Assembly (NCBI GenBank): GCA_946699065.1
Contig: CAMPDV010000043.1
Span: forward strand, 310,001-374,000
DNA: 64,000 nucleotides
Direction: 5' to 3'
DNA from: Loxodes magnus
Lineage: Eukaryota; Ciliophora; Karyorelictea; Loxodida; Loxodidae
The notes under the pieces were generated by a model. That model was not told the origin of the DNA. It did not search any database and saw only the letters and a program-made list of their open reading frames with translations. Positions 1-10,868 of this stretch are shown one piece after another. Numbering within the stretch: position 1 is the stretch's first letter; every line of letters starts with the position of its first letter. The position numbers and the translations under genes are program-made.

Positions 1-347
1 CCCATAACTCTAAATGAATGAACGAATCCACTATATTTTTCTAGGTTATCTATCCATATTTCTTATACATAAATGTCTTCAGATAAGTTTATTTCTATCC
101 ATACTTCTTAACTTTAGCACCTGAATCTCATGTATCTCTAATTATCATCATTCAGTAAAGCTCTTGCATTCTTAACATTATTTGAATTCATTATTTACGC
201 ACCACCTTCATATGCTGCATAATTATATTCTCTTGTCTCCTGAGTTTCATGCTACTTTTACGGCTTAAGTAGGCAAGAAAAATAGAAGATAGCAACTAAA
301 ATAACGAAGTGGAAGGATTTGAAGAATTTATTGGTAGTATCTGGCAT
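1..347 (-). CDS. SUN-domain membrane protein, N-terminal part (runs off window start)
   Basis: The reading frame starts at an ATG at 347 and leaves the window after 115 codons. Residues about 10-29 form a hydrophobic segment (FHFVILVAIFYFSCLL) that should act as a signal anchor. From about residue 40 the sequence matches the SLP1/SUN-like fold: YAAYEGGAQIMN, then KNARALLNDDNQRYM, a short cysteine-containing strand, EINLSEDIYVQEIWIDN and the YSGF...FRVMG end. SUN-like proteins of this class sit in the ER or nuclear envelope. TAA and TAG codons fall at Gln positions and no TGA interrupts. The rest of the protein lies outside the window. Assignment to the SUN superfamily is confident; which subfamily and membrane is inference. 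Confidence 0.75.
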
Positions 348-3300
348 ATTAATAATTAAGAATTAATTAGTTTTAAACTATTTAAACTTTACTTTTACAC
401 TCATCTTTACTATCTTACTTCTTTTATATAAGCTACACTTTTATTTATGAACCCTTTAGATAAAAGTACTAAAGCCTCTATAAAAATATTAACATAGGAA
501 TTTAATTTTCGCTTTTAAGGATTAAGAAAACTTCTATAGAAAGACATTAAATATAGAGAATTGCTATAAATGGATGAAATTAATTGTTTATAAGATAATT
601 AACAACTTACCTTATTAATATCTCAATAAATCTAGTCTTAATATATATTCATTTCATATTATTACTATCTATTCATATCTCACCCTTTGAGTCAAAAAAT
701 TATTAAAAATAACAAAGCGCAAGGACATTAAAATTTTATATAATTAATATAGAATTTAGTGTACGAATAACGCTAAATAAATCTAATGAAATATGACAAA
801 ATATGAATACATGATACTTATTTATTTAGCAGTTATATTTGCTATTAAATATTTATCTTTAACTATTTTATATTTTAAAACTCCCTTCTACATTATTAGT
901 TAATAGTTTTTTCTTATTTGCGACTTAATTTAAGAGATAAGCTACTTTAAGTTGAAAGTATTTTGGTATATTTAAAGTCAAATAATCGATAAAATAAAAA
1001 AGACTTAGAATTAACTATTTGATAATCAATTTCTAGCACTTTCTAAACATCTTTAATGAACTTTTAATTTAGCAAAGAATATTTATTTACTTCTGCTTTA
1101 GTGTTAAGTCTAAAAGATTTTCCTAAAGCCACTATCAAGAAAATATTAGATTGCATGTTGCTAACTTGTAGACAATTGTAAATTATCACTTTAATTGCTC
1201 TAGCTATATAAACTTATTTATTAGATCTTACGAAATTATAGTTGTATTAAGTAAGATGAAATAATTGCTCTAAATAAGCTATATATCTTATGGCTTATAC
1301 GAAATCTTAATAGCCAATATTAAAGAGGGTTAAATCAATGCTAAAAGAAAAAAGCTAAGCTTTAACTCAAACTTTAAACCTAATTTAAGTAAAATAATCT
1401 AAAAGTTTTTAGGAAGAAAGCAATATAAAGTTGAATTAATACTAGATATATGATATTTTAGATAATAGAAATGCTAATACAAATTAGCTTCATTTATAAA
1501 ATCTTATATTTTATTAATTTTAATGAAGAGCATTTAGAGTATTACTTATAACTTCTACTTCTTTAATAAAAGAGTGCTATTATATAAATAATAGAGCTAG
1601 TAGTTAATGGAATATTAATGCTATAAATATTCTATTAGCAATTTAAATGAGAGAGATCATTCTGTATATTGGAAATAGATATTACCTTTATTATTAAAAT
1701 TATTATATATGATTTAATAGGAATTAACAAATATCAAAGGTATAATATTTTAATATTCGAACATAATTGCATAACTTATTTGAGGGTACCTTGCAAATAA
1801 TGCTAAGTTTAAGTTTTATTTTCTTTCAAGCTCCTAATCATGTTCCTTTTGCAAATATTTTAATAAAGGTGAATATGTGATTGAATAATTAAGCATAAAT
1901 TACAGTTTATTTAAAACTAATAAGGTAACGTAATTAATTATTGAAAGCATAAGAATTACTATTTAAATAAGAATAAGGCATACTTATTGCTTAACGTATA
2001 AATCAGTATTATTAGATTATAGCTCTACTGCTAATATATCTTAATTATTTTCTTATTCACACTTTCTAGTTTAAATGATAAACTAAATTTAGTTATGAGG
2101 AAAATAACTATAAATCTCACAACTACTACATTAATGTTATGTTAACGGCTACGGTTATTAAAAGCTATTATTTTACTAATAGTAGCTGTAATAGTTTATA
2201 AATATAGCTAGATAATTCCTCAATAATTTAGGAAATGTCCAAATGTTTATCTTCTAATAAATATTTGAATCATTCATTTGTTTCTATTTAAAGCTAAAAT
2301 CCTTTTATTGTAATACTTCTACAAATACTTAAATATATTGCAATCCTTTAAACTATGTAAATTGTATTAAAGCCTATTTGACTTTAACAGAATAGAGATA
2401 ATAAAGGGAATTAAAATAAATAAAGTGGACAAAGATACATAAATAATGTACAAATTAGTAGTGAAGTCTATATATAAACTAGAGTGTATTTAAGTTTATT
2501 ATAGCAGTATAATAATAAGATAATATAGCTTCATGCTTATATATCTCAATTTATTTACAAATAGATATTAATTAATCAGCTTATTTAATTTCCATCATTT
2601 TAACATGTTACAATCATTAAATAAACTTAGAAAATTCAAATTAATAAGAGTATCTAGAAGGAATAAGTTTGAACGAATGACTACAGGAAAGCTATCTACT
2701 GAATCAGTTGTGTGAGTTATCAAAACTATGAGTTTATACTAAGCAAATAAAAATAAAAATTATAGAAGCAAAGAAACTTAACTATTTAAAATATCATTAA
2801 GCTAAATAGAAAAACTTTTTATATATCTTAAATATTTATTATAACTCTTAAACTGTAAAGAGTTCAAGCTTAAATTAATTAATTTATAAGGGATTTTAAA
2901 TCTAAAAATTATGTAAAAATCAATAAATTAAATATATGCACTAGAATTACGTATCAACTATATTCAATAAGCTTAAATTCTTATAAAACTAAATATTGCT
3001 ATATGAATATCTATTTAAAAACTAAATAGAGATTATTTAAACTAAGCTAAAGAGAATTTTAATTTAACGGATAGAAGTCACTTTAACTAAAAATAAAAAA
3101 AATTATTCAGAAATAAGCAAAAAACAAAAATTTAACTTTTTAAAGAATCTATTGATGATAATGTATTTAAATAAATACAAATTAGCAAAGATAATTTAAG
3201 AATCACGCTAGCTAAATCTCCGATTATATAAAGAAATATAGAAATAACAGTGTATCTACGCTAAAATTAAATTGCAAACAAAAAGGATTAGAAATTCCTA

Positions 3301-3389
3301 ATTTGTAATTAAAGAAGCAATAAAATCCTAATCAAACTACTTAGCAGCAAACCTCTTATTTAAAAAACTATGAAATAGGAAATAATCCT
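348..3389. other. AT-rich DNA without a supported gene
   Basis: No recognisable domain was found on either strand. TGA is rare here, so many frames stay open by chance; a plus-strand frame from 249 to about 815 is open but overlaps the SUN gene antisense and looks like a shadow. A fast-evolving gene cannot be excluded. Confidence 0.3.
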
Positions 3390-3564
3390 GATGATTAAGA
3401 AATTCAAGCCTGGATAGAAGCTAGAAACGAAGCTCGACGCAGATGTGATTTTGAAGAAGCAGATAGAATAAGAGATATGCTTAAGCAGAAAAATATAGTG
3501 TTAATTGATGAGAAAGGAGCACGAGGAAAGTGCATAACAACTTGGAAAATTGAAAATCGATGAA
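3390..3564 (+). CDS. 3' end of a gene with a CysRS-type C-terminal helical module
   Basis: One frame ending at a TGA at 3562-3564 encodes WIEARNEARRRCDFEEADRI followed by RDMLKQKNIVLIDEKGARGK and a Trp-containing end. This resembles the helical tail of cysteinyl-tRNA synthetases (AR...DF..AD.IR..L...GI.L.D), a module also found attached to other RNA-related proteins. The frame stays open upstream to about 3160 with a Q/N-rich sequence, but it has no in-frame ATG and none of the synthetase catalytic motifs (no HIGH or KMSKS). It may be the last exon of a gene whose start I missed, or a gene remnant. The module is clear; the gene's identity and start are not. Confidence 0.4.
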
Positions 3565-4578
3565 TAATTCAAGGCAATTAAAAATTTTTAAATAATCTAT
3601 TTCATCTAAATTTACTTCAACTATCATTTGTTTATCCTTTATGTACTAATCTATTAATAAAGGTTATCATTAATAACCATGCTCACTTTAGAGAAAATAA
3701 AGAGCATTACTTGAAGAAATGTAATAGAATGAAATAATATCCTTAAGTAAATTAATTAAAAAGGACTATAAAATAATAATAATAAAACATGCTATAGATT
3801 TATATATTAATTAATTAATTAAAAATATTAACTTTATATAAGTAGAAATATTGATCTTAGTGCAATAGTTTTAATTAAAAATTAACTATCTATAAAAATT
3901 ACCTTTGTAAATTATCCTAAATATAAGTTTAAAAGTGTATAAATTATTAGCTAACTAAACTAAAATATAAAATTTTATTTCCAATTTGATATATCAATTG
4001 GTATTCAACGTTGGATAAGTGGTAGGTTTTGAACCCACCATATTTCATAACCTATAGTTCTCACTTCTTAAAGTGCTTTAACAAAAAGTTATGAGCTTTA
4101 AAGCTTATGTAAACAGGTTAATGAGACTTTATTAAGACACCTACTCTTTCATTTTGAAGTCAATCATATAAGTTGTAAACTGCAGAATCTTGAATATTTC
4201 CTATAATACTAATTAGGATGCTAGCTATTAAAGCAATACTTTAATCTATTTTAATAAATCCAGCTATTTTTTAATTTGTATATGAAAATGATTTTAAACT
4301 ATTAGCTAGAAACAAATAGAATTAGTTGATTTAAAAGGAACTAAATGTAATAACTTCTATTAAACATATTAGTATCACACATGAAAAATAGTATATATTA
4401 ATTTATGGGCTTTAATAAGAGTTCGCAATTAAGTCGAATTTCATTGATAGCTAATATCTTTAAAGAATAACTTTTATGGCTAAATATGAATCTAATGTAT
4501 TGGATATGCTAGCAAATTTAAAATTAATTTATTGCTATAAAATAAAGTTTGCTACTGTTCTTAAAGTTTAGCAATGCT
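3565..4578. other. AT-rich intergenic DNA
   Basis: No coding or RNA signal recognised between the CysRS-like tail and the 3' end of the first sirtuin. A short tRNA-like T-arm near 4010-4035 was considered and rejected. Confidence 0.4.
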
Positions 4579-5888
4579 TCATTTTGAAGTTAATTTTCTT
4601 AAATCCTCTCCCCATTCAATATCTTCACAGAGCTTAGCAATTACTTAGTCACAGCTATCTATTATACTCAACTAATTATGACCTTCAAATCCAGGTAGTT
4701 CTTATTAGTTAATCAATACTATAGGAACTGATGAAGGAACTAAATCCTTAAGCCCTGCAAAGGGGAAAACTTTTAAACTAGTTCCTAATACAAGTAATAA
4801 ATCACACTCAGAACACTTTGATATGTTATCTTAGTATTTTTAAGGAAGCTTTTCTCCAAAAAGAACTACATCAGGTTTTACAAGTGAATCACATAAATCA
4901 CATCTAAGAATCTTTTATTCGCGAAGATGTTCGAACATTACCTCTTATGAGTATTCTTATTTGCAACCAATACAATGAGAGCTTTAGTAAGATCCATGTG
5001 CTTAAACTAATTTATCTTCATTAACTCCAGCTTTCAGTTCCAATCCATCAATATTTTAAGTAAAGCACATGTGCAACAAGTCTTTATCTTAGAGTAACTT
5101 AAAGAAATACTAAAATTAAAAATTACATGTGTAGGAGTAGGATTATATTTCTCTATATCAAACTCTGTTGAGAATTTGTAAAAGGGTTCTGGATGTTCTT
5201 CAAAGTACCAAATTGTGAATATAAGTTCAGGAGTTTCTAAATCATACTCTTCTTTTATCTTTTCATAAAGACCGCTACCTTTTGATCTAAAATCAGGAAT
5301 TCCCGCAGAAACACTTATTCCTGCACCACTCATAATTAAAATTCTTTAAAACTGATTTTTTTTGAAGCCTTCCACTAAATCTTCATATTTGAAACGCTTT
5401 GTAGCTTGTGGAAGTTCTTCTTTTACTTCTTCTACTTCTTATTAGTTTTATTAATTTTAAGACTATTAAATAGATTGATTTTGCTTATTCGTTAATCCTA
5501 TTTTTTCGAAATTTTCTAAAATTTCTTATTCATCCGAAAATTTTTTATTTCTAACAAAGCTCACAAAAGGTACAGTTTCAGCATTAGCAATGTAAGACTC
5601 ACAAAAATAGCATCATAAAGAAAGATCTGAGAAACTCAAGGTTATACCATGTTCAGTTTCTTATGCATGTGCCAATGCATGTTCTTTAACATATATACTA
5701 CAGTTTATTTAGCCACACTTCATGCAAATCCAGTTCTCTTTTGAACTCTAACATCCTGAGCACTAAGTATCTCTAACGTCTATACCTTTAGTTTCAAGTA
5801 AACTAGTAAAATGTTCATACTGCATAATAAGCTGATTCACATGAGGACAATCTAGTTTTGGTTAAACTGCAAATCCTTTTTAATCCAT
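4579..5888 (-). CDS. UBP-zinc-finger + class I sirtuin fusion (copy 1)
   Basis: ATG at 5888, one 17-nt intron at 5110-5126 (GTAA...TAG), stop TGA at 4579-4581, 430 residues. Residues about 14-105 form a UBP/BUZ zinc finger of HDAC6 type: CPH, CSGC, ENWICMKCGQINC, then H..H and the DLSLWCYFC signature. The Trp of that signature (residue 92) is encoded by TGA. A Q/E-rich linker follows. From residue 186 comes a SIRT2-like NAD-dependent deacetylase: GAGISVSAGIPDFRS, NPTPTH at the intron, TQNIDGLE, catalytic HGS (His292), the four zinc cysteines (CIGC, CDLC), KPDVVLFGE and GTSLKV. The core looks catalytically complete. In the ubiquitin-tail pocket the HDAC6 Arg of CGRY is Ile here. A paralog with the same layout lies at 61977-63289. 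Ubiquitin binding and substrate are inference. Confidence 0.92.
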
Positions 5889-6515
5889 AATTTAAAATAA
5901 TAGAAGCAGTATATAAATATATAAAGATCCTTAATCAGAATAAATAGTTTATAAATAAATATCTCTATCCGTCTATTAACTACTACTGCTTTGATTAAAA
6001 CTTAATGTCTAATAATTTCTGTTAATAAATTATATTAGGAAATTAAATATCTATCATTCTTAATGCTTGTGACTAACTTGATTATAAAATAAAGTTTAAG
6101 GTAAGACTCTTTTAATGTATTAGATATCTTTATCATATTAAAAAGTATTAGTTTAAAAGATTAAAGGTAGATAGTAGTGTCGATTGTGATGTTTATATTA
6201 TTCCATTATACTTTGCTTAAATTATTAGATATTTAATGTTTATTACTAAGTTAGACAAGTTTAGTTATACAAGCACTAAGTGCAAAGTTTATTATTCTAT
6301 TTCTAGTATCAAGTATAGTTTATCAGGCACATTATGCTTACAAGATAGGACTAGATGATTTAAGCAGGATTGCTCTTACTAAGTTTAATTTCTACTAGAA
6401 CTGAGAAAATCCTAAGTGTGTTATTTAAATTACTCCCTTTAACTAAACTATTAAACTAGCTAGTATCTAAAGTATCTAAGCATTCCTATATGACTGACTG
6501 TTGGATTTAGTTTTA
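5889..6515. other. Intergenic, nothing recognised
   Basis: Lies upstream of sirtuin copy 1 and of the 6516 ORF. The 6516 frame remains open upstream apart from one TGA near 6495, so that gene could begin earlier. Confidence 0.3.
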
Positions 6516-7481
6516 ATGTAGCTAAATAAGTAGAGTCTCGAATAGCTAATTCCTTGCTTATAGAAATAGAAAGTTACACAAGAAGTTAGTTAAGAGAATG
6601 ACTTGCTGGATGTTATTATATCTAAAGTAAAAAATCAAAGACTTCAATTAAAGAACTAAAGGCATGAAGTTCTTAGTTTGATAAAGTCTTCTAATTAATA
6701 ATGGGAGTTTCTATTAAAGGGAGCAGATGCCGTTAAAAGGAACTTCTTGCGTGTGGATATTAATGGAGATAAAGCATGCACACATTACTAAAATGTTCTA
6801 GAAATGCAATGCAAAGAACTAAATACTCAAGGAATAATGTTCCGAAACTGTTCCTAACTCTTATAAAATCTTAATTACTAGCTGCAAGAGCTAAAGGGGA
6901 AGTCGAAGCAAATCATAAAGCAAGCAGAAAAAGTATATAAAAGACTAAAAAAATAGGAAAAATTAGCATAAGGCATAAAATAAAGCTCTATGTTCTAGAA
7001 ACCACTTGCAGTAGATTTCATTAACTCTGAAAATCTTTTGAACCAAATAAGAAAATCTTATAGTGAAGTTAAAGAAATAGAACTATTAGGTTAAGTGTCT
7101 CAAGAAATAGAGGCAGTATTTTTAACCTTAAATAAGGAAATGATAAGCATTTTATAGAATCTTGCGATATGTGATAGCAAAGCCTTAGGAGTAAATAAAG
7201 TGGTAGAAACTTGCTAATCTTCTAACTCACAAATATCAAGTTTAAGCATATAGAACTAGAATTCTCTTCAATAAAGCAGTTTTATGGAATCTTTCTAGAG
7301 CTAATAATCGTAAAATGACAAGCTAGTTAGAGATCAGTTCTAGAATTAAAGTCTAGGGATAAAAAAGGCTAATTAGTAGATTTACATTCCTTCCCAAAGA
7401 ATTTTAAATTCAAATATAAATATTTTAACTAGTGAGATAAATGTTTCCATCAATCCAGTTTAGAGAAAAGCTGACTTTTGA
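6516..7481 (+). CDS. Possible coiled-coil protein, unknown
   Basis: Open frame of 321 codons from ATG 6516 to TGA 7479-7481. About eleven TGAs occur in the other two frames and none in this one, and the region is less AT-rich than its flanks. The product is helical and charged (for example QLQELKGKSKQIIKQAEKVY) with a Ser/Gln-rich second half and a middle segment LLKGADAVKRNFLRVDINGD. I recognise no domain. The frame continues for a further 16 codons if the TGA is read as Trp. The evidence is statistical only, because TGA is generally scarce in this DNA. Confidence 0.45.
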
Positions 7482-8841
7482 AATATAGATAAAGCAACTT
7501 TACTTTAATAATTAACATTATCATACTCTCTTCATTGAATCATCACTTAAAACATTGATATTCCATTAACTTGCAGTAATAAGAGTAAACTTATTAAGTT
7601 TACTTCTTTTAGTGTAAAAGAGATTAATCTATATAATATTTTAGAGACTCAAGACAGTTAAAGACTTTAGTATAATAAAGCAACTTTTAGAGTTGGTTGG
7701 CTAGTCTAAACAACTAATAAGAGTATTACATTATTATTGCATGTGGTGCATCTCTATTTTAGTTGCTTAAGTTATTAAATGGTATTCCATATCTATGAAA
7801 CTAATGCTTATTAAAGTTTTGCTCTATTTGAGTATTAAATATAACAAGTTATCATTTATCCTTCTATTTTGATATTTAAGCATTTGCTTTAATAGAGAAA
7901 ACTAAGTTAGTGATCATAAGTAAATTTAGCTTTGCTTTATTGGTTTCTGCACATATAAACTAAAAGGGAATTATTGCTAATTGAGTGAGATTAATTAGTT
8001 TCTAGTTAAGCAATTGTATTCCATCATCACTTAAATAGCTAGTTCCAGTGTAAACTTCTCATAATAGCAGTATTAGTTGCAGTGATTCAGTAAAGTAGCT
8101 TCAAAGCTTACTTTAGCTTAAATTAAGTTTAGAAAAGCGCTTCTCTTCCTAATAAATAAGGATCTAAGTAAGCATACTAAAGCACCAAATAAGTATTATA
8201 TTAGTAGTGTCATTATTCCTATTATAAAGAAAGCCTTTTGCTTTAAACTTGACTTGATATTTAATAGCTGAAGCAGCAAAATATCTGAACTATAAATAAT
8301 AACTCATAGTTCAATAATAAAAATGACTTTAAACGCTAACTTTGCAAATAAAGAACTGCTTCATTATGAAAACTACTAGAACAAGTTAGAAGGCATTATT
8401 ATATCTAAGATTTAATATTGCTAAGCAATAAAAAGGAAAGCAATTAATAGAAAGCGTAACTTATATAGAGTTACTTAGTAGATGATATACTATTATATTA
8501 GATCACTTCAAGCTAATTAGCCAAGATAGCTTTAACTTAATTTAGTATTTATTATTTTCTAAATACTAAACTAAGGGAAATGTAACTACTACTTATAAAT
8601 TACTGCTAATTTATTATGTCACTTATTGCTTATTATTTACTTCGTATGCTTATAAGAGCTAGTTAGCTTATAGGATAAAGGATTCCTAACTAAATACTTC
8701 TGCTTTAACTAATTGGTGCTGGCTTTTGTTCTTTATTGGGAAAACTAAATGTAAGCTTAGCTTGATGCTAATTTAACTCCATGAAGGAAAAGCTTAACTA
8801 TGATAATATATGTTTCTCTTAGGGATACTTTAATACACTTA
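7482..8841. other. AT-rich stretch, no supported gene
   Basis: Frames on both strands contain scattered TGAs and no recognisable motif. It could include a 3' extension of the preceding ORF. Confidence 0.3.
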
Positions 8842-9390
8842 ATGTGTATGTAAATTATGTGCTAGAAGCTTAATGTTATGACATAGTAGTTTATGATTAT
8901 ACTTTAGCAATTAATAGATAAGCATAACCATATTACCTAACTTTTGCAAGCTAAAGCAAACGAAAAGGCTAAGCTAGTTAATAAAGATAAATATTAGAAT
9001 GCTGCTAGAATATGCAATTATTTGATTTCATAGCAAATACGAAATCATAATTTAGTAAGCTCTAGACAATCTAGTTCTATAAGAGTGTGCTAAACATTCA
9101 TTAATTGCTTAGAAGAGTAATTAGGAGCATTCATTTTTCTATGGCTCATTAATAGAAACTAAGGGCTTTATCTTAAAACTACCACTTTAATATAACCTTA
9201 GGATACTAGTTAAGAAGCAAAGCAATAAGAAAGTACAAGGGAGTCTTTAGGAGCAAAGTAATGCTTAATTACATGACAAGCAATAAAACTCTAAAGCAAA
9301 TTAGTAGAGCTATAAGTTTATACTTCTCTGGCTATATTAAGTTAGTTAATCATTATATTCATAAGTAAGGAAGTTAAAATGGCATCTTGA
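8842..9390 (+). CDS. Weak ORF, unknown
   Basis: A plus-strand frame from ATG 8842 to TGA 9388-9390 (182 codons) with one internal TGA that would be Trp. It includes a moderately charged helical part (LLQAKANEKAKLVNKDKY) and no known domain. Its stop would lie 45 bp from the stop of the convergent RING-kelch gene, a spacing like other tail-to-tail pairs in this window. The internal support is poor and it may be a chance open frame. Confidence 0.25.
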
Positions 9391-9435
9391 TTAAACTAAT
9401 TAAATATTAATAAAATAGTTCCTCAAAGTAAATAT

Positions 9436-10830
9436 TCATTCATCTTAAAACAAACCATTTTACTAGGCTTCATGCATGCTAGCTGCTTCTTATTTATTAG
9501 AATTACACTTCTAGGATGATTCAAATCTCCACTTAGCTAACTTGATGTCATAAATCATTATTCCTAGCTTTTCAATTATATTAATTTAAGTAGACTAAGA
9601 AGATCATATATATATAGTAGACTTGTAAAGATTAGGAAGGTATCAGATATTTTCTACATGTGGATACTTCTATCCATGTATGAAAATGCTTTTTTTATCA
9701 TATAATAAAGTATCATTTTGACATTAATGATCCCATATTAGAAATGAAGAAAAGTTTACAGCTGATACATTATAAGAAGGATAAGGTAAATACATACCAT
9801 CTAGAAACCATTAGTTCCTTTGTATTTCGTAATAATATATGCTGCTTGAATTTTCCATCCAATATTCTCCACCAAATGTATAAATTGCTTAATCTCAGTT
9901 ACAAATCCCAAATCCTCCAAGTTCTGAAGGTAAAGACTAAATTTGAGTAAAGTTCTTTAGCTACTTGTTTCATGCTAAGCAGGAACTTTTATTTCCTCCT
10001 ATTACATAAATTTGCTTGTGAAGTTCGAAGCATCTATGCCACCCTCTCTATTGAGGCATTTTGTAATCTTAGATTTGATCTTTCCTTATTATTTTTCACT
10101 AATATCCAGTCTTTTCGCTTTAGCCTCCTGATGCTATGATTCCACCAACGTTAAGCTATAAGTTAAATGTAAAGGCTCCGTCTTAAAAAGGAAGATTCTA
10201 GGACTAGACTAGTTAAAAGGACTGCTATGCAATATTGTACTTGATATTGATATTTAAGTAGTCATTTTATCTATATCTATGATACCAGCTTCTACTTTTA
10301 TAAGCAGCTTAAGCTAAAATCTAGTATAGCTTTTTAACTATTAAGTTAGGCAATATTTCTCATTTTATCACCATGAGAGGAATAAGGGAAAACTAATTCT
10401 CTTTTGCAAGTCTTTTACGTTTCTGCATGAACTTCAAATACAACATATACAAAAATTCATGCGTTATAAAGCTTTTCCCTACTAACAAGCTAGAGTCATG
10501 CCTTTATTCATACTTATTCAGGCTTTAATTAGATAGTTGCTAAGCTTATTACCCAGGTAAAGTGCTTTGCAGCAAGAAATTATTCAAAGTATGCTTTTCG
10601 TAAGTTTAAATGATTTGCTAGTTGATTTGCAGGCTGGTAATATTCTAGACTTCAGTTACAAAATTACATGATTAACATGGTATTAAAGTGCTTTAACCTA
10701 CTTATTGACTGTATTAAGTAGCGCATTTTAGACATACAGTATGAGAGCAATGCAGAGTATAAGGAACATTGCTAGTTGTGTTAAATTATTAAAAGCAAGA
10801 GCATTCAGGTAAGCTTTATATCTCTTGCAT
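9436..10830 (-). CDS. RING-finger kelch-repeat protein (probable E3 ligase)
   Basis: ATG at 10830, stop TGA at 9436-9438, 464 residues, no intron needed. The N-terminus is RING-like: LPECSCFQQF, PYTLHCSHTVCLKCA and IPCQSCNF, so the zinc ligands are C.C, C.H..C..C and C..C. The first pair is spaced by one residue instead of two. A helical linker follows, then kelch blades from about residue 220: GGIIASGGQS, HKQIYVIGGNKS, QAIYTFGGEYW and IYIW, with the usual YD...W spacing. At least six Trp are encoded by TGA, mostly at kelch Trp positions, so a standard stop reading would cut the gene to pieces. RING-kelch proteins usually pick substrates with the propeller and recruit an E2 by the RING; E2 genes lie at 30.1 and 32.7 kb. 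Substrate unknown. An internal ATG at 10428 is an alternative start but would lose the RING. Confidence 0.75.
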
Positions 10831-10838
10831 TTATAATT

Positions 10839-10868
10839 AGTTCTGCTTATTCACTAATAAGCAGAACT
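10839..10868. repeat. Perfect 13-bp inverted repeat with 4-nt loop
   Basis: Arms AGTTCTGCTTATT and AATAAGCAGAACT are perfectly complementary around CACT. It lies 9 bp upstream of the RING-kelch start codon, so it could be a regulatory palindrome or form a hairpin in a 5' leader. Function not shown. Confidence 0.6.

Noticed and set aside
249-815. Plus-strand open frame of about 189 codons
   Set aside because: It overlaps the SUN gene antisense; TGA is so rare here that this length is expected by chance.
4008-4040. tRNA-like T-arm (GGGTTCAAAACC on the minus strand)
   Set aside because: No matching acceptor stem, A box or anticodon arm within 90 bp.
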